From NCBI GenBank assembly GCA_030142905.1, contig JASJOG010000016.1, forward strand, positions 372,001 to 436,000: 64,000 bases of DNA, read 5' to 3'. The DNA comes from Heliopora coerulea. Its lineage: Eukaryota; Cnidaria; Anthozoa; Scleralcyonacea; Helioporidae. Made by a program: the position numbers and the translations under genes. The notes under the pieces were generated by a model. It did not search any database. It saw only the letters and a program-made list of their open reading frames with translations, and was not told the origin of the DNA. This document shows positions 14,301 through 27,400 of this stretch, one piece after another (position 1 is the first letter of the stretch; each line of letters opens with the position of its first letter).

Positions 14301-17300
14301 TTTGGTGATGATATCGTTTATAGTTGTAATGTAAAGTAAAGGTGAAAATGAAAGTAAATGTGAAAGTAAAGCAAAGCGTTGTGTGTTCTCACTTATTTGA
14401 CGGACTGAAACGATTCTTTATGAAACTTACAGATGATTTACAAAAAAGATATGGGCGGCCAAACAATATGTGATGTACAAAGACATCTGGAGACTAGCCG
14501 TTCTAAATCTTACGGTGTTCGGTCGCGAATACTGTACATCACTTAAGATTCGAGTGTATCTAAATAACCACGTCTATTCCATAAGCAGTTTATTTTATCT
14601 GAGGCTAATCGTCCCAAGGATTCAGACATTCCATGGATGAAAATATTTTAATCCGCAAACTAGAACTTTTTAACCGTTATTTCGTGTCATACGTCTTGTT
14701 ATAATATGGTTTTCTTGTGCTCAGTCGAGTTATGGAAGTACTTGGAAAGTCGAAAGAGCAATCAACCAGCTAGAATTGCAGTCATCTGTCTCTTTGAGGA
14801 ACTCTTACGCTTTCTTCTTCCTCTCCTAGCTTTCTACTTGCATACACAACTCGATTGCACAGGTCAAGAATTATAATCTCAGAGGTCAGGCAGCCGCCAT
14901 CTAGGTGTTTACCCTCATGTTACAAAATTATACTTTATGTGTTTGTGTGCATGTCTGTGAGAATTGTTTTCTCGAAATTTTTGTTCATGAACAGACCCGC
15001 GGGGGGGACAAGACTGAATTGCTTACTCCCAGCTGATATTGTGTTGTGCTCGTTGACATTAACTGTTGGTTGGCTGAGGTAGAGCTGTTGTACAAATGAT
15101 ACTTGACCATTATTTAATATACTTGGATTTTAGGACAGCAGTAAATTGGGCGATGAAGAGCTGCTAAAAATATTGGAAGATATGGCGGGGTTTGTTGTAT
15201 TTTGTTAAACTTAGATATGGCTTGGTTTGTTTTTCTTTATGCTTATGCAGACATAAAGAAAGTCTGACAGACATACAAACATACAGGCAGGCAGGCAGAC
15301 AGACTGAGAGACAGATTGACAGACAGAAAGATTAGCAAACGGGCAGAAAATTTAGTTGGTAAACAAGCTGATAGACAGACAGATAGACATACGAAGATAA
15401 AGAGAATAGACAGAAGAACATTTGTAGACAGAGATTCAGACAAACAATTACACATCTGTGTGCTCAAGATGTGATAGCGGAGTGCTGATGGCGAACGGTA
15501 TGTTTGATTTGGACTAAAATCGTCCAGAAATGACCTTTTACATTTAACTGAAACGTTGCTCGTTAAAAATCCCTATCATTCTATTGACAGGAAGGAAAGA
15601 TTCAAACAACAAATTATACCGGCGACCATCAAGATTAACGTTAAGTCACTCTCAGAAGAAATTCCAAGTGAGTCTAGTTTTGGACGTGTATATTTAACTA
15701 TTGATGGCAATGTAATGAACGGAGCGGAACGTAGACGACGTTGGATACGCCTTGGCTACCAGATTTGCCACTTATCTCTTCTGATCTTGGATTGTTGTCG
15801 GTTTTAATTGTCAAAATGCTATATGTTCACGGACTGTGTTTGAACCAAATTTTTTGACTTCAACCCTGAACGATAGCAATCGTCGATGGTGGAAGCTTAA
15901 AAATCGTAATACGGAAATGTTTTATGTCTTTTATTCTGTTTGTAGATTGTATGACATCTTCATTACTGCCAGTCAAGCCTTTCAAAGAATCCTTTAATGT
16001 TCAGCCTACGTTAGAGGTCCAGGAGTTTGTTCCCGCCATTCCCGAAGCTGTCCATCCTCATATGGTGTATGTTAACAACTTTTATGTCTACCCACTGTCC
16101 CTGAACTTTAACAATCAGAAATTTTATTCAAAGGTAAGGGTCCATTCAGATGCCTGTGTGCCCTTAGGAGTTCATGCATATTGAAGTAGTTGCTATATTT
16201 GTTTTGCAAAGTTCAATAGAATATTTTTTTTTGTACTATTTTTTACTTGCTAAACCGTCACAATTGATACCCCCCTTCTTCAAGGCCAGAAATATTTCAA
16301 TTACAATCGAATTTAAAGACAGCGACAAGAAGGAATCTCAGCCACTAAAGGTAGGAGAATAATTTTAATATTTCAGGTTACTGTTTATTTGTAAAGCTTA
16401 GCTGTTGTCTATTAGCTCAAAAAAGACATATATTTTGATCCTTATCACATGAGGTTGGCAGGTTCAAACCCCTCCCCCCCATAATATTCAAAAAAGTTTA
16501 CAAATTAAAATAAAGAGGCGAATTTTGATTTGAGATCTCGAAACCGCTCTCGGCGTTGCAGCTCTTGATATTATCTTTACAACTTCGACTTATCAAACCT
16601 ATACACAGTTGGCACGTATCATGTGAAAGTGCTGAAACGAGGATGTGAGTATTTAAGCTGTTGTCAGCGGGAAATTGAACTGACGAATGTTGATTGTCAG
16701 ACAAAGCGTGCTTCGCAGGCCATTGAGGATAGCTAGCGCCAAAAGCACTTGTCTGTGATGCTCTTACGTCCTATATTACTTACAATTTACTGGGCATTAT
16801 TGATGAAATTTTACGGAAGAAAATTGTTGCCATTACCATTCTTTTTTTCAAGAGTAAAACGTTTTGCCAAATGGCATTTAAATGTCGTTATTTTTTTATA
16901 TTAAGTAAAATATGTATTTTTTATAAATTTTACGCCTCTACCGTCGATTGTATTTGCCCATGAACGTCTCGCAAGATCATTTGTGGATCTGTGGTTATGT
17001 AAGAAACAAGTAGTTAAGAACGTAGTGCATTTTTGTGAGATGAAAAGTTGCAGCGACAAAAGAGTTGCTTCACATTGTACACCCCATATCAAGAAAAACT
17101 CCCGGATACGCATCTGATCGTTAAAGCTGAAGTTTGTTTGGTCCAAACACCATGGCATTCGTTTAATGACGACTTGTAATTTTGTCTGGTTCTTTTTCTA
17201 CTCCAGTGCATTTACAACAGCAGTGGCTCCGTTGTCCCTGCTTTTACAACGGACGCCAACACTACCGTTCTACATCATTGTACATATCCGACTTTCTACG

Positions 17301-20300
17301 ACGAGGTAAAAGATTATCTCCTTACTTCCTTTTGTAGTTAACAAGTGCCTGGCTGCCGTAGCATTTGAACCTAAAATTTAGAAAGTCTTGGAAGTGTCAG
17401 GTTTAGTTTAAGTTGAATTGTTCTCTTTCTAGGTCAAGATTTGTTTGCCAGTCCATATTCACGAAAAACACCACATATTTTTAAAATTTCATCACGTTAG
17501 CTGTGAGCAGAAGAAGGCAAGTGGTTCAACATCTTCAATGAGAGGAAAACCTACTGTGGAAACAGAAGGTACTGACTTTCTTGAATTTTTTGTGAAGTAC
17601 GTTTTATAGATCTAGATTCTCTACTGGAGCACGTATTTTATCATAAAAATTTCTCCAAAGAATTTCTACATGTATGTGACGAATGTAGGAGTTTCGAAAT
17701 TAACAGTAGCTTTTTTGTATTGAATATTTTCCTGGTTTTTTGGAGCGATAAAATTTGTAAAATTTGATAGGTCGTGAAATTTCGTCGGTATACCCAAATT
17801 ACTTTTTGAGATATTAAATGTTAACATCAGTGCAGGCGCTTTCCGTTCCCAGTTTAAATATGGCTAAAATAGTGTTTGCAGCTTTGGACTAGAATGACGC
17901 TGCGTCTGCGTCTTTTTCCTGATTGCTCAACAGCCCTTTTAGGAAACTTTTTTCAGTCTGAATACTTTTGTTGCCTTTTTGCTTTTAGTTGGTTACGCGT
18001 GGTTCCCTCTACTCAAAGCTGGAAGGTATTAAATTTATATTAATTTTATACTATTAATTGTACTTATTCATTATGTGTAATTACTGTGTGGCTAGTGGTA
18101 CCTCTGGTAAAATGGTGCGCTCTGATTGGCCGGGACGGTCTTCGGTCCGAAATACGACTGCATCAGGAAATTTATAGAGATACAGTATAGAGATTTTTAC
18201 TTCTTCTAATTTTCTTAGTGTTTGACTGATAATGAAACAATCGGAGATTAGCCTTTATCAATTTTTGCCTATTCACAATTGGTCGATTCCAATTTCGATA
18301 AAATCTCGCTCCTCTCCTGTGTTGACGTGTTGGGTTTTTTGCTTCTTTATTTTCTACTGCATGTTTGTTTCAAATGTAATTGTGCAGCAGTTGCAAGAAC
18401 GGAAAAGCCTGGCGGGAAAACCGTTGAACCTTCGCTTGTTTACCGTTTTCTTTGACCGGTAATACGTCGAATTGTGATTGGGTAGTGATTCGACAACCTT
18501 AGTTTCAAATCTTCATAACAAGTAGTTTCTAGCTGCCTGGTGAACACTTGAATTAGCATCGTTACTGAACTGAAGAATGGCGTAAGCGCGGCAACGTATC
18601 ATCGTAGCAATTGAAGACCGCTTCGTGGTCTCACGCTGCACCTTCGTAATGGAAACTTCTTTCAACAGCTTATTCATTTATTATTGTCTTGTTCCTTTCC
18701 ATGAAGATTTCAGTAATAGTCAATGATTTGAAACTTGCCAATTTGGAGCCGTATAAGAAGCTAAAGGTTGACGTGTGTGCGTCGCTATGTGTCTGAAATT
18801 TCTCAAAAAGTCGGTTTTTCACAATCGGAAAATTTTAGATAATCGCCCCGATTCCGATATTGCACCGATTAATGCAATAATCGACTGGATTCCAGTTGTC
18901 AAACCGATTATCATCGAAAAGCCGCTTGTTTTAGTTAATCCTTTGCAAAACGTATCTGAATCTGGTTTGCTTGTCTTCAAAGCAACTGGGAAATTTTCCT
19001 GCCAAAACTTGCCATTCTGTTGGAAAAACTTTATTGGCACTGTTTTTATTTATAAATCGAAATTATTTGTTTGTCATGTGGAATTTGTAGCAAATTGATC
19101 TTTCTTTGTACTCGGAGAATGCATAAGCACGAGACGACAAACTCTTTGTCACGCTATACACTTGTAATATTTTCATCACTATATATATATATATATATAT
19201 ATGTTTTTTAAAACCCATATAATGAACCTCTTATTAACCCCGTCCGCTTGGTCATGACGTTCTTTTATATGTACGGACCTCGTCCTGAGGAGTCTGTGCG
19301 TACTGTCAAACTCCCGTCTGATATTTTCCCATCATGACTGCACTTTGCATTATTGTACTGTCTGGTGAGTTGTGTCTGATCGGCGTTTGTTGAAAATTAC
19401 CGATTGTCGTGATTCTCTTGTTCGGAACAGAATATCTTATGAGTTGGTGGTTATGAGATTTCATGAATTGCAAAGGCATAGAACCAGGAGGTGGAGCTGG
19501 TTGCGGGGTTACTTTATAGCAGCACGTGGATACTGCTTTCAGGGGAAGAAACAGTGTCCGTTCTTCTTTGCATGTGCGTGTCACCTGTCACGACGTTTTT
19601 CCAGGTGGTCGCCGGATTACTAATATGCTGCTTATGACTTAAAGTCAGAGGTTTCAAATATGATGATCAAACAAAGGTGGGAGGTTTTAGTCCCATTCCA
19701 GTAACGTGGTAGGATCAGTTTTTGATTCCAAACCTGTATTTCGATTATTTATTTATAATTTTCTATCAGGACTAAAGTAATGGCAACCAATGTATGTAAG
19801 AAATAACTACGTGAGGTCATTTGTTTGTATGTTTACACCGTTTGGTTACGATATCTAATTCTCCGGAGAAATTTTAGCTATGAACCTTCAAATACAGTTT
19901 TAATATCCAATTAATTTGACCAAGGTATGATTAGATTACGAATAATGCCTAACAGTGTACTTTTTAGTTTTAAATTTCCCAAGTCATGTGCCAATGTAAT
20001 CAAGTTAAATAGGTTTACTTTTGTCCTCCACGATCAGTTCAACTTAACTCTTTATCTGGTACAGTTCCCATTTGTCAATTTTCTAATTTTACTCGTCAGG
20101 GTGGACGTCGTAAAGACCTCCCTGGTAAAAGGTTAAAAGTAATAGACTTGAGTCATGTAAAGTGGGACGTTTAAGTCCTGCTTTCACGAAACTTGGGAGA
20201 AATATTATGGGAAGCGTAGAAACCCTCGGGAATGTCAACCCCTCCTTGCAATTTCACTCGATTAACTCTTTTCTGTCCGTATCCGACTTTATAATTTTAC

Positions 20301-23300
20301 TCTGGCAAATGGCAGAAAATTTTACTGTGCCTAAAGCCACACACTTTTACTCCTCGAGGGGAGATGTCTTGGATTGGAAGGGGTTAGTACTGTACATTCA
20401 AGTCGAAAAGTCTGGCGTAGTGCGACAGGTAATGCTACTCTTAGCCCTTTCTCGGCGTGATATCTCCCTTTGAGAAATAAATTTTCTGGATTTAGCCAGA
20501 ATAAAATCGTAGGAGTCTGATCCTCCCGGGAACGAGTTAATTGATATTGTCATATTAACAACCAACGTGAAATACGTACACGCATAATGCAAATACAGCT
20601 GGTCCATCTATCTTCACCGCGACAAGTCGGCCATCAGAGCGGACATAAAGTGGGTCTAGAACTAGGTGGGAGGTGGTGAAAACTGGATGCATGAAAACAA
20701 CATGACAACGCTCAAACTTCCACAGATCAATCAATGTTTTAGAACTTGACACGAAACTGCTTTGAGCGTGGGGCTAATTTTTGAAGAATTTTAAGATTTG
20801 GTGAATTCTTGAAACAAACCCAATTTGGTGAGCATAAGGTAACTTCGTAACACTCTAAACAGATTGCTTGTGATGCTTCATGTGTAATCAGAAAGAACAG
20901 CACCGTTTTCACGTGCAATTCAGGCCAATCTGCATATGCTTTCATATGTCGTAAGCGACGATTAATTTAAACAGTACAGAGTAATTCTTTGGCACGGCAG
21001 CAATTCGTATAGTCAACAACCGTATGAACTGAAACTTTAAAGTCGTTACCCCAGGAAAATCTCATTAAGTTTGTGATTGATAAAATGTTAAAATTTACTG
21101 ATACGTTCTGTTTTCAGGATTGTACATTCAGATATAAGCATTCCGGTGGCCACATCTGCTCCCGATGGCTATTTAGAATGTCGTGCAGCCGGAGCAGGCA
21201 AGGTATAGTGAGGTGTATTTCTAGCTGTGGTGCTGTGTGAACTTTGAGTACGTTCTACAGTTATTCATTTTAATCCTAGAGTACTGGGCCAGATGTGAAA
21301 TGGCTTGACGGAGGAAAACCGCTGTTAAAGCTTTCCACCAAGGTGGTGTCTACTGTCCATACACAGGTACTAACTTTTGAAATAATTTTAAATAAGTATG
21401 CTGCACTCTGGTCTTGACGGACTGGTGAAAGGCCATCACTTACTGTAGTTCAGTTCATGAATTTAGAAAATGAGCGAAGATGGCAATCATCGATAAGCAT
21501 CTTTTTCTTTCAATTATAATAATCTCCCTTTTCTCAAATTTTTTTCTACATACTTAGTTTTTTTAACCTTGATTACATGACTCCAGGTGTTCTCGAGGCG
21601 AATTGGAATCGAAGAGCTCACGTTTGACCAACTTTGACGTACTATTTCAAAAACGAGTTCTAGTGTTTGATCACGGTATCAAAACACGCAGAACGAGTTT
21701 TTGAAATAGCTTCTCAAATGAAAGACAATGAACCAATCAGGCGCTGTTGTGGGACTTGAGGATTGTTTAATTAACATAAATGAAACACTAGTGTTTGATG
21801 AAATGTTTGCATCAAACACTAGTGTTTGATGCAGTGTTTTACCGGTGTTTGAAAGCCCATTCACGTGAATGGGCTTTCGGAGAAAGTTGGATTCGGAAAA
21901 ATGGGATTCGGAAAAAGTTTAAGATTTAACATTTCGTTGCATATGACACAACATCACCAGAGAATGAAATAAAATGTGGCAAGGACTAATTATAAAGTTA
22001 CTGACCCAGATTAATTAACGTACTTTGGTGTTTGAAAAGAAGTGGGAGGTGAAAAGATGTCATAGTTGACGAAGGAAGGTAAAGACGTCAAAAGAGAGAA
22101 AGTGGGATAGAGCTGATATTAAGACCTGGGATTGATTTTTTTGTAATAAGTAAGCTTTCTCTTATGGGAAGGTCACAGCTGGAGGAAGAGGGAGAAGAAG
22201 AAAGGATAGTAAAATCATCTGGTGAAGTACGTGACAAGTATCATGGTGATAGGTGAGAGTGCTGGTTGGTGAAGGGTCGACACGCTTTTTGCCTGGTATG
22301 GCTAAAAGTCCCAAGTGGTCAGAGATCCGTATGTTGTGATGTCGGTTTGTTTGGCCAATATACAACGTGCTACAGTATTGACAAAGGATGCACTACACGA
22401 GATCTAAAGACCCTTGGAAGGTCTATCCTTTAAAGGGAAAGATGTGACAAACGAAGTGATGGGCGGAAAAGGAAGCGGATGGAAATACGAGGAAAGGCAG
22501 TGGAAAAGAGTTTACGCGTTAGGTTGCGTATCTGAAGGCTGTGTTGTCATGTAAAACGAAGGGAAAAGTAATTAATCTGGGCTTTGATTTTCGTACTTAG
22601 ATTTCGATTTCGCGTGGTTCGTCCGTCGCATGGTAGGGTTTTAACTGATTTCTAAACGCTTCGAAGATGGTTAAATCCTCTGTGGTAGCCTCATTTTTCA
22701 AATTCCTTTTCGGTGTTAGCAAATCAAATCAAAAACTCTCTCTCTCTTATGATGTATTAATTCTCACCTGACTTAAAAGAAGACCGGTTTTCAAATCTTC
22801 AGTCACCTTTAAAAATCTTTCTCAAGACTTCAACAAACTGGACGAACCACTGCTAACTCGTAATAATCCTAGGTTTGAACCACTTTCGTTGTCAGCCAAG
22901 TTTATTAACTATGATCTCTGAGGGCTGTCGCAGTGTCACACAGTTCAATGAATGATCTTTGTAACCACACATATGAGTCCATCTAGTTCAATTGTTAAAA
23001 TCACCGATCATTAAGGGGTAATGGGCTATGCACTTGTAACTTTTGCTGTCCATTGTTTGAATCAATTGTTTGAATCTGATTCCATGAAGCTCAGTGCCTG
23101 GACCGTCTTACCGCTCTTCTGATAGTTACAAGTTTGAAAGTCGCCAGGGATTCATGAATCATTTGGTTTTGTTTTATTAGCTGTCAAAACCTTGAAGGTT
23201 GTCTGGAAACATCCAAGTATGCTCAAGCGAATAAATCCACATATACAACTCATACTGAAGGGCTATTGAATATTGAACATTAAATCTTTTACTCTTAAAT

Positions 23301-24444
23301 ACAAGTGGTCCTTCAAGCCATTGATCTCGAAAATTCAGTCGTGTTTTGTGGATTTTGTTATTTGTTTCGGAGTGTGACCTTATTTCCATATTTTCGTTGC
23401 AGGACCCTCACGTTGATGGTCTATTCCGTCATTTACAAACATCAGATGGTACTCCGACAAGTGAACGAGAGACGTCGAACTTAATGAAGGTGTAATATTC
23501 ACTGAAGTGCGAACATGAAGGGTTCCAGTGTGTTCACGTATTTAACTTGTTTGTTGAGTAGTTTGATGTGTCAGTGTGGCGGATGTAGTACACTAGCATG
23601 GTAAAGTGTCACATGCAGTGTGTCAGATTTCGTGGGAGTGGAAACTATGGTATTATGTTGGGCAGTATGCTGATTGCTTATCAATTACTTGTGCTTTGAT
23701 TAAGTCCATCTAATACCTGAGGTTAATGATCTGAAAAGTGGGTTGCTAGTAAGCTTTATCAGTGCATTTTTAAGAAACTTACATTTCCTGATATTTTTTA
23801 GCCTTCTTATGTATATCAAGCCTGGAAATTTTACTTAACACATCAGCAGCCTTAAGCCTTAACACTTGCAAACCTTATACCATAAACATTGACTTACCTC
23901 CATCAGAGGAAACGCCAAGTTCCAGCCAATGTGAGATATTTGCAAACATTTTATATGGTGATACCTACGAGGTTTGACCTGAACCTGAAAGTGAAACCTG
24001 GAAGATTGAAATATGGGTCTAAACAGGACAACGAAATAATTGCTTGTCATGCTTTCATTAAAACCTTGAATCCTTCAAATATTTATTTTGGTTGATGTTT
24101 CATCTGGCATTTACTTAAATTGTTGATGATATGGCTTCTGACGTACGCGAATCACGTAGAAGTAGGTGTGATTGTGTATTAGGATCTTATATTTGCGGAA
24201 CTATGTCGAATTGTCGAATTCCTATTGGTCACAGCATTAATGGTAATAGTGATGGTGGTGGGAATGATGGTGGTGATGACGGTGATGGTGGGGATGATGA
24301 TGATGATGATGATGGTGGTGATGGTGATGGTGATGGTGGTATTGGTGATGATGATGGTGATGGTGGTGTTGGTGATGATGGTGATGTTGATGATGATGAT
24401 GATGGTGGTGATCATGGCGGTTTGGGTGATGGTGGTGATGACGG

Positions 24445-24479
<35 letters not shown>

Positions 24480-27400
24480 ATAATATTGATGTCGATGGTG
24501 ATAGTAATTTTATGTATGGTGCATTATCTTATTTTCGTGATTCTTATCATTAGTATCTTATGTATACTCTTACAAGTAAGTTATTCTTCAAGTCCATTGC
24601 TTGGAGAAAGGAGCCTGAGCAGCTGGGTTAGTCCACGTGTCGCACGTTTTTCTTTCTTTCACTGCGAGATCTGCATGAGCAGAGAATATTTTAGTTGGTC
24701 GTATGGAAAGTTTAGTAATCTAGTGTTTTCTTTCCATTATTACAGCTTCTATTTGCTGCGGATATCAGTGTTATTATCCAGTTTCTTCCAACGATATTAA
24801 ACCAGTTATTGCACGTTCTTATTGTCACAAAACTAAATGATGTTACGAAGAACGTAGTCAGGTAAATGTGCGATGACTATTTTGACGAGGAAGTCAACTA
24901 GGCAGGCTTATATGTTGACCTGGTGATCATAAATGGTGAATGTGTGAGTTACGAAGGGAGGTCGTCTTGACCAAGAACTTTCGCTAGACTGTAATAGAAA
25001 CATCCGTATCCAGAATACCGACTCCATCTGAATATCAAGTAAACAACGTTTAAAGTAGGTACCGTGCAAAAAACGCATCTCGAGGCATGTCGGAGAAACG
25101 GTTTCAAGTCTTGGACAAGCAGCATATCAGACGTTTAAATGTTAGTAATCGATCGTTAACCCGTGACCAAATTATGAACTTCAAGAATGGACAGGAAAAT
25201 TATCAGGACTTAGAAAACAAAAGAGTCTTGGCACACAGCCTAAAAACATAACTGAGCAATTATTTGAAGCCTTTTCTGTGACAATACATCATTTAATCTC
25301 CGCGTACTCACCGTAACTCTTTACCACATAATGTCCTGGTATTACATGTTTCTTGTTTTTGGTCCATGATAAGCAGAGAGGGATACGGAAATTAGGCATA
25401 GAGGTGGGAGTGGGAAGAAGGGAGAGAGAGGGGATTAGGAGAGAGCTGGCACGGGATAATGAGTTGCAGGAGAGGGCGTGGAAGATGAAGAAAAAGGACG
25501 AGGACGAGAAACAGAAGACTGAAAATGAGAGTGAGGAGACGGAAATTCGGAAGGAGAAAGAGAGGTAGAAAGGGAAAAAGGATGAGGAGAATGAGACTGA
25601 GTTCGAGAAAGGCTGGGAGACTGAGAAGGAGAGCCGAAAAAAAATTAATTTTATTTGTTATTTTGCCAGAGTATTAATTAGATTTGTGTCTCAGCTTCAT
25701 GAGTCTAACCGCAGCGATGTACTTCATTCCTATGTTAAGGTAAGACCGATGGCTTATTAGAAGGCCGTTTGTAGTCGCTTGTATCATCTTTTTTAACTTA
25801 CTAAAGGAAACAAAACTTCTAGACCAGGCAGAACATATTGCCCATTGCATAAAATACTTGCCAGTCACCTGGATGGTTGTGTCCAGTATTTAAAAGCGTT
25901 GCCGTGGTTGTTTATGACCTTATTACTTCGATGTTTTGTAGTGATTCGTATAATTTATTCTGCAAATTTTGCTCAACATGTTTACAAACTCAGTCTGCCA
26001 GAAACTTTCTATACACCTGTGTGGATATTGTCATTTTCTCTTTCAATTTTATAAACGATATTTTTTTCCTTTGGACATCCATTTCATTCTTTTATCAGTG
26101 GAAAAAAAAATTTAAAACCTCCATTTCTTTTTAGTACTCGTTTGTAACAGATGAGCTGAGTGGTTTCGGCAAATCAGTGTATGAAGAATTAACGAAAGGG
26201 CTGCTAGAGTTTCTGAAACCTGGAGCAGATACTACAATAACGTCTAGTTTTTTAAAGGTAAGTCAATGTCAGTCGTGGCTATTGATCTTCCGGGCGGAAA
26301 ACATAAACGTAAGATAAAGTGCCCAGCTCAAAACTTGTAAATGGAGTGTCATGAAAGTAAGACAAGATTGAACAAGGCTCGTGTTTTAGCCGAAACGTCA
26401 GGATAATTTTTATTGCAGATTTAAGTGCATTTAAACTAAATTAACAATTTTATTTATTATGCCCTCAAACGTTTCGTTGCGTCTTGCAACTTCTTCATAG
26501 TGTTAAGGTTAACAGAGGTGAACGGTAATTATTTAGTACAATCAGAATTCAAATGTTATGCTGAACGGCCAAGTACATGATAATGACAAATGGTCGAATT
26601 TTTAAACAATAATGGAAATATTTAAAAGATAGATTTCTGAGATTGCAAACTAAATACGAATTGGATGAAAATTTTAAAAAATCATTGGCTGTAAAAAATT
26701 TACAAAGGATAAAAATGTTTAATAAACAGCTAAGGGAAATATTTAAAATGATAAATGATGAAATAGTAAACGGTAAAGGAGAAGGGATATCACGTGGTAG
26801 AATGTGAGGAAATATAAACCTGATACTTACTATAAGAATGAAAAATGTGGTATAGAACTACGTAATTCTTATCTAGAAAAAGTGGTATAGAACTACGTAA
26901 TTCTTATCTAGAAAAAGTGGCATAGAGGTACGTAATTCTTATCTAGAAAAAGTGGCATAGAAGTACGTAATTCTTATCTAGAAAAAGTGGTATAGAAGTA
27001 CGTAATTCTTATCTAGAAAAAGTGGCATAGAACTACGTAATTCTTATCTAGAAAAAGTGGCATTATTATTATTATTATTAATTAAAGCTTGACTTGCATG
27101 ACCTAAATACAGGTATTGCTAAGCTACGTATACATTTATGTTAACTAGTAGAGAGAAGTGAAAGTTTACTATTATCTAAAATTACACAGATAATGTATCT
27201 ATTAAGATAGTTATAAAAATGATATAGATGTTGGTATGAGTATTTTTGATGTTTTAGGTCTATTTACTAACCCTATTAATCTTCCCTGGATTTGAGACTA
27301 TCGTTTCTTTCAGTAAAGCAAAGAAAGATATGTTTAGAAAGCAGGTTAACCAGAACTGGATCGTCTGAAGATAACACATGTTCAAGCAGTCTCTGCTTGC

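Noticed and set aside
15243..15467. Minus-strand frame rich in Ser, Leu and Cys
   Set aside because: It is the translation of a degenerate AGAC microsatellite.
18775..19098. 107-codon plus-strand frame in intron 12
   Set aside because: No homologue recognised, no splice signals, low-complexity hydrophobic/Ile-rich stretches; likely chance.
24131..24800. Long open frames of 140 and 191 codons
   Set aside because: They are frames of one GAT/GGT microsatellite with poly Asp/Gly or Met/Val composition; the real exon 16 lies at 24746-24861 in another register.
25353..25568. Glu/Lys/Arg-rich open frame
   Set aside because: Composition of a polypurine tract, without splice or homology support.
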